Positions 51,535 to 64,000 of a stretch of DNA of 64,000 nt are shown one piece after another. The translations under genes were made by a program, and so were the position numbers. The DNA lies in assembly GCF_024679245.1 (NCBI RefSeq), contig NC_090176.1, forward strand, positions 17,694,293-17,758,292, in the 5' to 3' direction. Source of the DNA: Pseudorasbora parva. Its lineage: Eukaryota; Chordata; Actinopteri; Cypriniformes; Gobionidae. The notes beneath the pieces were generated by a model that was given only the letters and a program-made list of their open reading frames with translations, was not told where the DNA came from and searched no databases. The number at the start of each line of letters is the position of its first letter. Position 1 is the first letter of the stretch.

Positions 51535-51797
51535 TGACTGACAGTAGAAAAGGCCTTATCTAGCACCAAGCAGCCAGAGAGGACAGCATACTCCCCTTAC
51601 TGCTCGAACACGCAACACTTCCTAGATAAGTGTGCAAACTTTGCACAGCTTACAGTGGAACAGATAACAGCACGGATTAAGACCAACAAGAGGTGCTGGC
51701 GATGTGGACGCACACACCAGGCTGCACAGCGCTGCTTGAAAATGACATGTCACAAGTGTAAGGGGAGACACCTGCAAGCTTTGCATGAAGTGAATAT
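51535..51797 (+). pseudogene. BEL/Pao gag fragment with zinc knuckles, inverted
   Basis: The + strand encodes the C-terminal part of a BEL/Pao gag: a CCHC-type finger (YCSNTQHFLDKC), then CWRCGRTHQAAQRC, CHKCKGRHLQALHEVN. All pol pieces next to it are on the minus strand, so this segment is in the wrong orientation to belong to one colinear element. The N-terminal part of gag is absent. Confidence 0.88.
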
Positions 51798-51802
51798 AAA
51801 GC

Positions 51803-52320
51803 CTAGTTATCACTGCCCGATTTTTGCCCCGATTTTGAGTTGCCGACAGGTTTTGAGAAATCGCAGACAAATGCCGAGATCATAAGCAAATCGGTGCTCG
51901 TGCACGCGAGTGACAATCCCGCAGTGTGAATAATCAAAGACGCGATCAGAGAGAATCGCAGATGAGATCAAGGTGAGATATTTGTCTGGACCTTTCGGCG
52001 ATTCAAACTCTTGCTGTGTGAAATGTGTTCTGACTGAAAATTACATCGGCAATGACCTACAGCCAATGAGAGAGTGAGATATAGGGCAGCGGGAGGCTCA
52101 GGGAGGAGTTATAGAGCAGAATATCAGTATTTTAATAAATATATATACAATTCTATAAAACAGAAACAAACGCCAAACATTTGCACATCCAGCCGTAGCA
52201 GCAGCACTACAAAATTGGTCTGAAGTAGCTTCATTATTCATAGGTGTGGTTTGGGCATAACGTGAATAAACCAATCAGAGCGGCATCCAACATTCCCTTT
52301 AAAAGCAGGTGCGCAAGTTA
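51803..52320. mobile_element. AAAGCCTAGTT terminus of a DNA element
   Basis: AAGCCTAGTTATCACTGCCC at 51804 resembles the terminus of the arm at 51241 (AAGCCTAGTTCAGACTGCAT), directly after the gag fragment and in the same orientation. Likely the end of a related element; its partner end could be one of the two arms. Confidence 0.55.
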
Positions 52321-52322
52321 TG

Positions 52323-52562
52323 ATGGCGTATTTACCAGGCGCACGCCAGGAGCGGTTCACAGCCGAGGAGACTGATGTTCTTGTTAGAGCAGTGAAAGAC
52401 AGAAAGGTTGTGTTGTATGGGGATGGGAGAAGCCCACCCAAAATAGCGTCGGTTAAACAGGCGTCGGTTAAACAGTTTTTCCTGGTTCTTGACGGACAAA
52501 CCAATTTGTCAGATGTCCTTATATACATCTATGTCTTGCCACTATTGGGCAAACAGGTCTGA
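52323..52562 (+). pseudogene. Myb/SANT-like DNA-binding exon fragment
   Basis: ATG at 52323: MAYLPGARQERFTAEETDVL, then VRAVKDRKVVLYGDG and PPK. This resembles the first helix region of Myb/SANT-like domains of the kind encoded by Harbinger-type transposons and their domesticated relatives. After about 55 residues similarity is lost. No DDE transposase found nearby. Confidence 0.45.
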
Positions 52563-53382
52563 TCCTTAATTACTAGCCTGAATAATTTGTAAGCTAGATT
52601 TATGTCTATTTTTTCACATCTTCGTGGCACACCACAATGATTTCCGTCATCTCATGTGTTAATATTTTTTTAGTGTAACAATTTATGATTTGCAAAAATA
52701 ACTGTTGCATCTGTGTAGATTACATGAGCAAAGTGTATGCGCGTTGTGCACGCTATACATTATGGTCAAGCATGCGGCCTTAAAATAGCATAATGAACAA
52801 TGCGCAACGCGCTACTGACTTTAGACTAGGTTTTTTCTGGTCAGTGGCACAGTTGTTTAATGGAACAGCAAAATAGCACCAGGGATTGTTTGCGCCGGAA
52901 CACGCCTCCGTTTTTGCGCTGAACCGCCCAGTGAGCGCAAGTTCATTCACTAGTTTAGCGACGTGCTTCTGTGGAGGGAAAAGCGCACTTTGCGCGGGTG
53001 CAAAATAGGAATGACACATGCGTCGGTGTACAAAGTCAATTGCGCTGGGTGCAAGATAGGGCCCAAAGAGGAGCACATCAAGCTAATCAACGATAAGAGG
53101 GGTGTATATATACAGCAGATTTACCTTCTTTCATTGACCATTTGCATTTTAGCATCCCTCCACCACTCCATCTCCTCACTTGATTCTAACAAAATCTTAT
53201 TAGATGTCAACACAATCTATAATACACTTCAGTCCAGTTCTAGAGTATCTCTATCACAGGGGGGGGTACTCTGGGTTCGGGCCAAATTCCGCGCCAGGAG
53301 CCCTCCCCCAGACAGCACACCAAATACGCATAATCTTTACTCTATTTAATGTGATGTAAGTGTGAACTTGTGAATTAATAAC

Positions 53383-53669
53383 AATTCCAAGTCTCGCGGG
53401 AGAACTCCGGTCTGACGCACGTGTGATCTCGCGTTATTTACTTGTCACATCGCACGTGTGTTTGGGAAAAGTAGTTTGCGCACCAGAGAGACAGAGAGAG
53501 TTGTCGGTGATTCTTCCTCTTGTTCAGTCATGCAGTGTGAACTCCTCTGTCGTCAAACCATCGTGCAGTGTGAACACAGCAGTGACTGAATGATACCCCA
53601 GATAGTCATGCAGTGTGAATAGAGCAGAGACCCGACGAGTTTGAAATTCGTGCAGTCTGAACTAGGCTT
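53383..53669. repeat. Inverted repeat, right arm
   Basis: Reverse complement of 51241-51525, ending AACTAGGCTTA. The two arms enclose 1.86 kb holding the gag fragment, a third related terminus near 51803 and a Myb-like ORF. Confidence 0.85.
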
Positions 53670-54378
53670 AACTCAGTCACAGTTATCCAGTGGTGGCTTT
53701 GGGAGTGGCCTCACAAGGCAGCAAAGCATTCTGGGAATTGTAGTCTTTCATTCCCATGAGACAAAAATACATTTTCTGTCTTTTCTCAGTCTAGAAGGCA
53801 CCAAATTCAAAAATAATTTCACATTTCTACTACATTAATTACCCAGTTTAAATACAGATTCATCTTTCCAGCGCTGAAGTACCCCTTTCAAAAGAGCTTA
53901 AAAAACGTAAAGTATATACAAGCAAGAGTTAGTCACCAAAAGCACAGCAGCTCCAGTCAAACAACAGCTATGTTTCCATAATGTTTTTGCACAAAACTGG
54001 AATATAGCATACATACTGTCAAGATATCTTGCGTTTGGATGCCTGGTGTCGCTTCTGGAGGGATTTGAAACCAAATCATTTAGGTGAAAGACTTTGGATT
54101 TCAAAGTCTACTGCTGATTGGCAACAAGTGTGTTGTGGTGCTAAATCCGATCCACTTTCAACAGTGTTTCTTAGAAATCGCTTACTGCACCTTTAAATTG
54201 CTTCTAATCTTTTAAAGTCAAAGGCTAAAAAAGTTAAGTATTTTAAAATGTGTTCCTCTAATTTGTTTTATTGTTCCCTCTGCCCCACATCTTGCATTTT
54301 AAATGCAAATGCAAATTGTGTGAAGACACTGTGTTATGTGAATGGATTTCCTTGGACAATTTTAGTTTGAACTGTCCC
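53670..54378. other. Unassigned; includes partial MITE copy 53683-53890
   Basis: 53683-53890 repeats the right end of the MITE at 43611-44444. The rest shows no structure that I recognise. Confidence 0.5.
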
Positions 54379-55226
54379 TTTAAAGGTGCACTATGCAACT
54401 TTTCGTCCACTAGAGGTCGCCTAGTCAAAACAAAGGCGTAGTTTGATGACGCCAAGTTTGAGCGCAGTATCTTGGGACATGTGGTCTTCACCTCACAACC
54501 GGTGGAAAATAGGACTTCGGGCAGAAATCATGTTGATGCATGCGGTTATTAACGTTACTGTAGTATGAAGCGGAGCAAGAGCAAGTGTTGTGGAGCTGAG
54601 TAAGGCTGCTGGATAAGCAGAGAGTTTCGTGCTTGCGCATTATATTAAAGTACTTTCGCGCTACAATAATGCGGTCTCGACATTTGACAGGGAAATAACG
54701 CCATAGCTGGAGCGATTGTTAAACAAACACACGGCTCGTGAGCACCGGGGCTTTTATTATGACGGGACGGCACACGCCGGGCGCCGGCACTTCCGCGTTT
54801 CTGGTAATGATTATAAGGTAAAGCAGCTCTGTTTATCATATTAGATACATTTAAGTGTGGTTAAAATGATGTTATGACCAGGGCTATGCACAGACATTTT
54901 GAGGGGCAGTGGCCCAAACCAAAAAAAGGGGCACTAAAAAGGAAGTTGAGTATCATCCTAATATAGAGAATGAATAACAAACCTTTTACACTGTAAATAC
55001 AATTGTTAGACTTTAGTGCTAATTCAATTGATATTGTTCTAATTATTCTTCCAAAAAGTTGATGCTGGGCTAATTTGATCTCTTTTCTATTTTTATTTAA
55101 TCACTAAAATTATTGAAAATATTTTGAGACAAAGGTCTTTTTTATGATTTATGTAAATCATACGCAGCAGTTTTTTAATAATAGAAATGTAAAAGTATGG
55201 TATTTGGGGTAAAAGGCATATTTAAC

Positions 55227-55732
55227 TAGCCTGACAAGCCAGATGTTTGGTCTGGAACTCACCATTGACAGGGCTCAATATGAGGGGCGGGATAAACGGT
55301 TGTCTTTCAAACTCCCTCTGCACGCGATAGGATAGCTCTACACCAACGAAGGTGAAACAGAGCTTGTTAAGGTAGATTAAACATTCACCGTTAACACTCC
55401 GAACACATCTTCCCTTTTTAAGAATGACTTCAGTGCCGGTCTTTGTTCTTTTCTCAGAGAAAAGCTCAACTCCAAGTCTTCCAGAATCGCAGTCAAAGCT
55501 GATTTGAAAGACCGCCACCGTTCGCCAGTTTCTGTGTTTACTAGACAACAGAAGCACGCAAACGCAACTCGGCCGTCGTCATTATGGCCCCGCCCGCCGA
55601 CTCTATACACGATGTGATTGGCCCGTCCAGATTGTGAGGAATACAGCTCAGAAGGGTATTGAGAGTTCCTAGATGACACTCACGGGCAGATTAAATTTGC
55701 TGCCGCTAGGGTGCGTCTAGATTTCTAGGCTA
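55227..55732. mobile_element. TAGCCT-ended element, 9-bp target duplication
   Basis: Begins TAGCCTGACAAG and ends TTTCTAGGCTA. ATATTTAAC is duplicated exactly (55218-55226, 55733-55741). A 9-bp duplication fits Mutator-like elements; the TIR is short and imperfect. 506 bp, GC-richer than its host. Confidence 0.8.
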
Positions 55733-55777
55733 ATATTTAACATGATAATAAACAGCTGAGTGACTTCCATTTGTTGA

Positions 55778-55923
55778 CTCTAAAAAAGTTGGGTTGAAAA
55801 TAGACAAACCCAGAAATTGGGTTGTTTGAATGGATCCATTAACTGTGTTCAAACAACCAATTTCTGGGTTTGTCCATTTTCAACCCAACTTGGGTTGTTT
55901 TTAACCCAGCATTTTTTAGAGTG
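55778..55923. mobile_element. Palindromic MITE (GGGTTG/CAACCC)
   Basis: ACAAACCCAGAAATTGGGTT (about 55804) and its counterpart AACCAATTTCTGGGTTTGT are arms of a hairpin, with AAGTTGGGTTGAAAAT-type outer arms and CTCTAAAAAA...TTTTTTAGAG ends. 146 bp. Confidence 0.85.
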
Positions 55924-56454
55924 TGGTTAGATTAAGCTGGTAAATATCTGAAGTTCGGTGTCCATCTTAGAGGTAACATCATATAGGCCTATATAATAAA
56001 AATATGATAATAATCATATCATATAGGCCTAATACACATATATTTAGTTGTTACAACAATAAAACTTTATTAAATTATTATGTGATCTCATTCCTTCAAT
56101 GTTTTCAGATTATTTACTTAATTTGTTTCTGTATTTTAAAAATATTTTTATATTAACATTTTAATATTTACTGAAGAACAATAAATAATTTTATTCATCA
56201 AAATAAACAGAAAATACTGCAAACGATGCTAGAGATTTTTTGCACAAGTACTGTATGAACTTTTTTGAAAAATGGTGCTTTAGCCCCATTGTACCCTGAA
56301 ACAACTCATTTATATTTATAATAGCCCTAACTTTTTTTTTAAAATTGTGTATACGATTAGGCTAATATGGTCTAAATAAAATATCATAATTGGTGTATGT
56401 TAGGCTATAGATATTAACTTTTAAAATTGATTATAATCGGAAATCTATTTTACA

Positions 56455-56850
56455 CACTGTAAAAAAAATTGGTTGGTTTTTGTTGGTTTAACTTAAAAAA
56501 GTAAGTAACCTGGTTGCCTTAAAATTGTGAGTTTATTGAAATTAAAATTTTGAGTTGATACAATGAAGGAAGTTAGTTTAATAAATAGAAACTCAAAATA
56601 TTATTGTATCTGAACCACATAAAAAAAATTGATAAATCATGAAAATAGCACTATTTGGCATATTTTACTGCATCATCAGAAATAAAACGCACAATTACCC
56701 AATATGCTTACAAAATCGTTTAATAATATTTTAATAAAGGTTGTCGAATCTCAAAAAATTTTCATTGTATTAACTCAAAATTTTAATTTCAATGAACTCA
56801 AAATTTTAAGGCAACCAGGTAACTTTTTTTCTAAATAATTTTTTACAGTG
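56455..56850. mobile_element. CACTGTAAAA-ended MITE (396 bp)
   Basis: Begins CACTGTAAAAAAAATTGG and ends ATTTTTTACAGTG. The inner parts AACCTGGTTGCCTTAAAATT and AATTTTAAGGCAACCAGGTAA are inverted. Same terminal sequence as 8827-9024 and 18149-23578. Confidence 0.85.
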
Positions 56851-57805
56851 CAGGAGTTAAAGAGTGACAAACTGTCAGCTAAATATTCAATATACAGTAG
56901 GCTATATGGCTATATTACTCGTTGGCATGCCTGAGCTTTGAATCCATGTTTGCACTGTTGAAACAAACAAACTACTAATTTGGCGGATCAACCACTGTAT
57001 GTAATGTGGAATGAAGTTTGTAATATACCTGTTAATGGGATGACATGACATTCTGTAACTGTCGTCTCCACAGAGAGCGGACACAGACTTTGAGCTGCAG
57101 AGCAAGCGGGAAAACACAGAACGGATTATCAGAATTAGTGGATTTATTAGCACTTTTATGGGAATCCTCTGGGGGTGAGGGAGGGAATGGGGCAAGAGGG
57201 GCACCTTAGCCGATGAGGGCAAAGGGGCAGTGGCTCTCACCGGGACACCCCCCTGTGCACGGCCCTGGTTATGACGTTACTCTGTGCGTTGCTGTGGGTT
57301 CAAACCATAGAGGTTCAAACTGCTAAGAGTAAAGCGCTTCTGCCAAATAAAACAAGGATAACGCAGATATGACGCCATTGACAAGCGACTCCCTCAAACA
57401 CTATGCTGACACGTCCCGTCTCCTTGGTTAAAATAGCAATTTTCTCACAATTTACAAATAGTTGGAAACATTTGGGATATTTTAAGTACTCAACTGAGCA
57501 AAATATATAACACTGACCTAGTGGTTTTTGGATATTTTACTGCAAAAATACTTCATAGTGCACCTTTAAAGGCCCACTGAGGTGCCTTGAAATGCATAGC
57601 ATCAGGACATATCGGGTCAAATGGGTCCAATATGTTTTGTTGTCTGTACCTATATGCACATATGATCCGCTCTGTGCGATGTCGTGGTTCGTGTGACGCT
57701 AACGTGAAACCAGTCTTAATTTGCCCCAAATGCAAAGCATAGTGTCTAAATCGTTCCCTAATCCCTATCCCTTATATAGTGCACATATGTGCCATTTATC
57801 ATGTA

Positions 57806-59312
57806 CAGTCCCTGACAAAAGTCTTGTCGCTTATCTATTTTCTAGAAATACCTGATATTAACCTGACTTTTAATTAATTCATTGGTGTTAGAAATAGCTC
57901 ATATGAAAAGCTAAAACCCTCCCAAATGATGTTTAATGCACTGAAATAAATAATTTTCACAGAAAAAATATTTATCATTTAATCAAGACAGAAAGGTCAA
58001 ATTTTGACAAGACAAATACAAAGATATGTCAGCAAATTAAGTTGTGGTGCTGTGAGATCCAAATTTAATATCTTGTATGACTTCCATGAGCTTGAAGGAC
58101 TGCATTCATGCGGTTTGGCAAGGATTCATACAATTTATTGATGAAGTCATCAGGAATAGCTAAGAAAGCAGTCTTGCATGCCTCCCAGAGTTCATCAATA
58201 TTCTTTGGTTTCGTCTTCCATGAGTCCTCTTTCATCCTACCCCACATATGCTCAATGATGTTCATGTCTGGTGACTGGGCTGGCCAATCCTGGAGCATCT
58301 TGATCTTCTTCGCCTTGAGGAACTTTGATGTGGAGATGGAAGTATGCGATGGAGCACCGTCCTGCTGCAGAATTTGGCCTCTTTTATGGTTGGGAATATA
58401 AGAGGTAGCTAAGATTTCTTGGTATTTTAGACCTTTCTTGGTATTTATTGATGTTGCCTTCCACCCTGCAGATCTCTCGCACACCCCCATACTGGATGTA
58501 ACCCCAGACCATGATTTTTCCGCCACCAAACTTCACTGTTTTCTGGGTGAATCTCGGATCCATTCTGGCTCCAGTAGGTCTCCTGCAATATTTGTGGTGT
58601 GGTGTAATTCAACAGAAGATTAATCTGAAAAATCCACCTTCTGCCACTTTTCCTGCGTCCATCCTTTTAGCAGGCTGTGGACTTTGGCAAATGCCACACG
58701 GTTTTTCAATTGTCTTTTGTTTAGTGCTGGCTTCTGGGCACTGATTCGACCATGGAGGCCACTTCGAGACAGAATCCGACAAACTGTTCTGGTTGACACA
58801 GGGACTTCAGGTGACCAGGTCTCGTGGAGCTCTGCTGCAGTGGAAAATGGGCTGGCCTTGGATTTTCGACCCAACAAACGGTCCTCTCGAGCAGTTGTCT
58901 TGTGGGGTCTGCCTGACCTGGGGTTGTCAAAAACGTCTCCAGTCTCTTCAAATCTTTTTTTCATCCTGTGTACTTGACACTGCGACACATTGAAGGTGTC
59001 TGCCACATCAGCAGTGGATCTGGTCTTCAGCCTCTTGATAATCAAAACTTTAGTCTCTTAGGTGAATCTTAGGCATGTTTGCACAGGTCTAGTTGCAGTT
59101 GATGTGAAGGTCTAGCATACTGGGGTTCTTTTTATACACACTTGAGACCTAATTGATCCATTATTAGTCACAGGTGAAGCTCATATGACAAGGTGATAAC
59201 ACTTATATCTTTGCAAAAATTGACTCAATGGGCTTTACCAAGCTGTGAATATTAGAATACTTTTTGAAAGTTTAGTTTTTTACACAAGCAACAAGACTTT
59301 TGTCAGGGACTG
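57806..59312 (-). mobile_element. Tc1-like transposon, copy 2
   Basis: Same CAGTCCCTGACAAAAGTCTT termini as copy 1, TA at 57804-57805 and 59313-59314, opposite orientation. 1,507 bp, about 120 bp shorter than copy 1. Confidence 0.95.
58065..59076 (-). pseudogene. Tc1-like transposase, copy 2 (broken)
   Basis: ATG at 59076, an extra base within the first ten codons breaks the frame, then open from about 59045 to a TAA that replaces the Glu codon directly after the first catalytic Asp (VDFSD, then stop near 58620). The 3' half is open as a separate piece (58529-58065) with QQDGAPSHTS and DMNIIEHMWGRM. Confidence 0.93.
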
Positions 59313-59631
59313 TAGAGTATAGTAAATGTGTAAACAAGTGACCGCAGCTTCAGCAACTATTTGGGGACAGGGCGCTTCAGATTCTAGAGAGCATTTGATT
59401 GGACAGGATATCTGATGAGAAGATAAAGTGCAGAGTGATGTCATCAAAATCATTGATCCATATTGGCGGAAGTGAGAGTCTATAAGTTTTGAACACTTGT
59501 AATCTTCTAAATGCAAATGCTGTCATTGTTTTGGAGCACATTAGCCTATAGATAACATAAGACTGTTTTCATACTAAAAGCCAAAAAAAAAAAAATACTT
59601 TAAAGCATGACACTCTGTAAACAATTTAATT

Positions 59632-59830
59632 AATTTTTATATTTATAGCACTTTTCTGGGTATACGCAAAGCACTTTACATATGGAAGGAGGGAATCTCC
59701 TCAACCACCACCAATGCGCAGCATCCACCTGGACGCCAGGGACACCCGGAACGCCCGCCACATGTGTGCAGCTATACCTGACCACAGGAATGTGCAAGTA
59801 GACAGCTGTGTGGGCGTCTGAGGTCTTCAC
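59632..59830 (+). repeat. Dispersed repeat (CCACCACCAATGCGCAGCATC type)
   Basis: Contains AAAGCACTTTACATATGG, GGGAATCTCCTCAACCACC and CAGCATCCACCTGGACG, a short dispersed repeat common in fish genomes. A run of A at 59583-59595 precedes it. Confidence 0.6.
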
Positions 59831-60020
59831 ATCATGAGGGATATTGCATCTTTCAACGGAAATATCAACGAAACCTTCACTCTATAATTTAAAAAAAAAT
59901 TCAAGAACGCTCCTCATACTTAAAGACAATTCTTGTGAAACTGAAAATGTGTGTCTAATTTAAAAACCAAAACCCATATCTGTGTAAAGTTAATGGATGG
60001 GGATGAGCTAGTAGTTGTAC

Positions 60021-61420
<1,400 letters not shown>

Positions 61421-61421
61421 A

Positions 61422-61422
<1 letters not shown>

Positions 61423-61514
<92 letters not shown>

Positions 61515-61518
61515 GCAC

Positions 61519-61586
<68 letters not shown>
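61423..61586. repeat. (CA)n microsatellite
   Basis: About 80 CA units with one AGACGCACACACGC interruption near 61511. Confidence 0.98.
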
Positions 61587-61588
<2 letters not shown>

Positions 61589-64000
61589 TTCAGTCCCGTG
61601 ACTAAATAAAATCACTATGGCTTGTGGGCAGTGGGAATCCTGTGAATCCATCTTTTATATGCATGTTTTGTTTTCCATAATCAATCTCTAAAAAGTAATA
61701 ATGAATTCTGGCCTGTATGCAGCTTTGGTGTCTGTTTTGAAGCATAAGGTTTTGCTAAAATTATGCACCCATCGTTGCCCATATGCCATTGTCATTGGGC
61801 ATATTAGCTGTACACCATCTCCTCTTTCCCTAGCAGATAGCCATCTACTGTTGCCCCGTGCGGATGAAAAATTTAGCAGGTCTTTGCAACATGAGCCTAG
61901 AAGCAATGCATCTGCCCTGAGGTTACCCAGGTTCAGACTCACAGAACTGGTCTTCATTAAGGGGAAAGAACTTACCACAGTCCTATATAAAACTATTCAT
62001 ATCTTAACAGTTAAACATATGATGCCAACCTGCACAAATTCTGCCCAAATATTTGCACAATATAGTCTAAACATTTTTTAGAGTCTACACAACTTACCGA
62101 TTTGTCCTTGTTATAGTTGTATTGCAAATTATATTTAATGTAAACATAAATAAGAGCCACAATTTAAATATTGTATAATACAGAAAAACCTTTTTTTCTG
62201 ACAAGAAAATGTGAATTTGACCGAGCTCGACAGCGACATCTGCTGTTGGAAATTAAACTGACGATGGCCACGAAAAAGTTCTGTTACATTTGCCATAATA
62301 ATTAATATATTATTCATAAAATAGACAAATAATAGACAATCTGCGAGTAGGCTATTGCAAGACAGCAAAGGTGGGTCATGGAATAGACTGTGCCATCACG
62401 CCACGCTATTCTCCTTTTTGACTAAAGAAACAAACAAGCCTTTGGAAGGCTTGAAGTTCCTTTCCAATGAATAAGCTAGCTATGACTAGACTCTCACAGC
62501 AAGAACTTGTGAAGTTTTAATAACCGCTTATGGCTCGCAGCGAGTTTCTATCATGTGCGTTATTAGATGCACGCTTGGAGCGAGATCACGTCATCGACTC
62601 ACTCACTGAACCCCACAATCAGTCTTTCTTAACACGCATGCGCGCACACTACTGCGTAATGGAGCAGGTGTGAAAAACACGAGTGTGTTTCTTTCCATTG
62701 TATGATATTTTTTTGTTTTTATAATGAGTCTCATGCCGTACAGAATCCACCCTATCCCACTCTCCACCCTGTCCCACGAGACCTCTCAGTTAAGTCAACT
62801 AACACTCGTTGTGATAAGTTAGACAAACAATTAGCCTTCTACAGTTTTATAATAAATAAAGTATAATAATAAAGACAGAAAGAATAATTTTCAAACATTA
62901 AAATACCTTTGGTAAAATAATCAAAGGCATTATTAGCCTGATATGAAACGAATTAATCGACCTGAATTAATTGGTACACCTACCATTTTTTACATTTCAG
63001 ATGAACCTCTCTCTTCTTCTCACCCTCCCTTTCTCGGCCACCTCCTCTTTCTCTCTCTGACTCAGTCTGCTTGCACTCAGTTTCAAGAGTTTACACAGTG
63101 TTTGCTGTTCATCATAGATGGCACAGACAATTAAAACTCGAAAACTCCAGACCGAACATTTGGATCACCCGTGAATACTTTTGCTGCAGTGATGTGATGT
63201 CGTTTGTTAAATGGGACGTTTGTATCGGATCGCTCAAGGATCATGTGGGGACATCAGGACATGGATCACAGGTTTGCTCAGTCTATTTTCATAAGGCATT
63301 TTCATGTTGCAGATGATGTAGGGGCTGCGTAAAACAACATCAGATTAATTGGGAATAGGCCTATTATACAGAAAAGTATGAAAAAAAAAAAGTAGGCTAT
63401 GTAAATAATGTGATGCTTTACATTACATTTACATTTTGATTAAATTGTTAAGTTAGTCAGGTATTTATAATTCAAAGTCCTATCTATGCTAAATAAATTG
63501 GCTATAAATCAAAGCTGTCTATTTTAAATTTGCTTCTAAAAACGAAACATTCCATTCTATTCCAGTTTTTTCTGTTGAGATGTGCCGTGACTTTCTGTTG
63601 GCGGTTTATTGGCGTCTCTCAGTGGGCGTTGAGTCGGCGGGGGTAAACCAATAATAACTGGCATTCTTACTTGATCAGCTTATATTAAATTGCTAACCGG
63701 ATTTAGACAGACTGAGGGGGACTGATTGTTCATATATGATCCCCAAACACACTAGCTGCGCTTTTCTGTAGTCATCAATGTCTTATTCACTTCTCTGAAG
63801 TCTTAACTTGCCAGCCTGTGAGACAAAAATCATAAACCTGCTGTGATGAATAGCCTAAATAAAGGTTTAGAAAATGTGTAATCACTCTTTTAAAGAGAAT
63901 ACAAAACGGCTAAATGCAGTGTTCATGAGAGTTAAGTCTACTTTAAATGATAATAGAGCAGACACACCTCTAGTGTTTTTTTTACTGAGGTGTTTGTAGT
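61587..64000. other. Intergenic, nothing recognised
   Basis: A 126-codon + frame at 61701-62081 has no recognisable domain. The GC and CpG content rises at about 62570-62680 and 63585-63650 (GCGGTTTATTGGCGTC, GGGCGTTGAGTCGGCGG), which could mark regulatory sequence of a downstream gene. In mammals GPR156 lies beside LRRC58, but no GPR156 exon is visible here. Confidence 0.3.

Larger units (their letters stand above)
54879..57267. mobile_element. hAT-like element, 8-bp target duplication
   Basis: Begins CAGGGCTATGCACAG and ends CTGTGCACGGCCCTG, and GTTATGAC is duplicated on both sides (54871-54878, 57268-57275), the canonical hAT footprint. 2,389 bp with no transposase; much of its interior is three later or captured elements (55227-55732, 55778-55923, 56455-56850). 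Confidence 0.93.
54379..57570. mobile_element. TTTAAAGGTGCACTATG-ended MITE, interrupted
   Basis: The termini TTTAAAGGTGCACTATG (54379) and CATAGTGCACCTTTAAA (57554-57570) are perfect 17-bp inverted repeats. About 2.4 kb of the 3.2 kb is a later hAT element, leaving ~0.8 kb of original MITE. Confidence 0.85.

Noticed and set aside
52320..52562. Functional host Myb-domain gene
   Set aside because: Only a partial first domain, embedded between transposon-like inverted repeats, with similarity lost after ~55 residues.
61701..62081. 126-codon + strand frame
   Set aside because: No domain, no splice or promoter context, no recognisable similarity; most likely a chance frame.
62900..63330. First exon of GPR156 or another downstream gene
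   Set aside because: Mammalian synteny suggested it, but no coding match to the receptor N-terminus was found; CpG rise alone is not enough.

Overview
Eukaryotic (teleost) DNA, most likely from a cypriniform fish. The evidence is two vertebrate genes with clear GT-AG exons, very TE-rich introns, and dispersed elements of kinds I know from zebrafish and carp genomes (hAT and Tc1 elements, TTAA- and TA-flanked MITEs, a BEL/Pao retrotransposon, an APE-type LINE). The species and the teleost a/b paralogue status of the two genes cannot be fixed from the window.

Layout. 1-11,240: last five coding exons and the 3' UTR of follistatin-like 1 (FSTL1, + strand); its upstream exons lie off the left edge. 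11,690-13,250: a MITE-like element carrying a 92-bp minisatellite. 13,740-33,400: complete LRRC58 (+ strand; four coding exons, 351 codons plus stop). Its 12.9-kb first intron holds the most elaborate structure here: a short-TIR MITE whose 42-bp internal minisatellite has grown to about 65 units and was then split by a 5.4-kb CACTG-ended element, itself containing an hAT-like element and a foldback. FSTL1-LRRC58 adjacency on one strand agrees with the vertebrate order.

33,600-64,000 has no host gene I can support; it is a TE cluster. It contains a LINE with an intact 1,093-codon ORF (endonuclease plus reverse transcriptase, with an NPGP 2A-like motif after a hydrophobic leader), broken Tc1-like elements (40.2-41.8 kb; two related copies in opposite orientation at 47.8-49.4 and 57.8-59.3 kb), and a decayed BEL/Pao element (45.05-51.24 kb) whose gag zinc-knuckle fragment lies on the opposite strand between ~290-bp inverted repeats. 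It also has an hAT element with an 8-bp target duplication nested in an older MITE, and long CA/TG microsatellites.

No operon-like or defence system is present and I found no clear candidate for a new biological system. The most unusual items are the nested minisatellite in LRRC58 intron 1, the intact LINE with its non-canonical 2A-like motif, the apparent inversion of the BEL gag, and a 740-bp foldback 63 bp upstream of the last LRRC58 exon.
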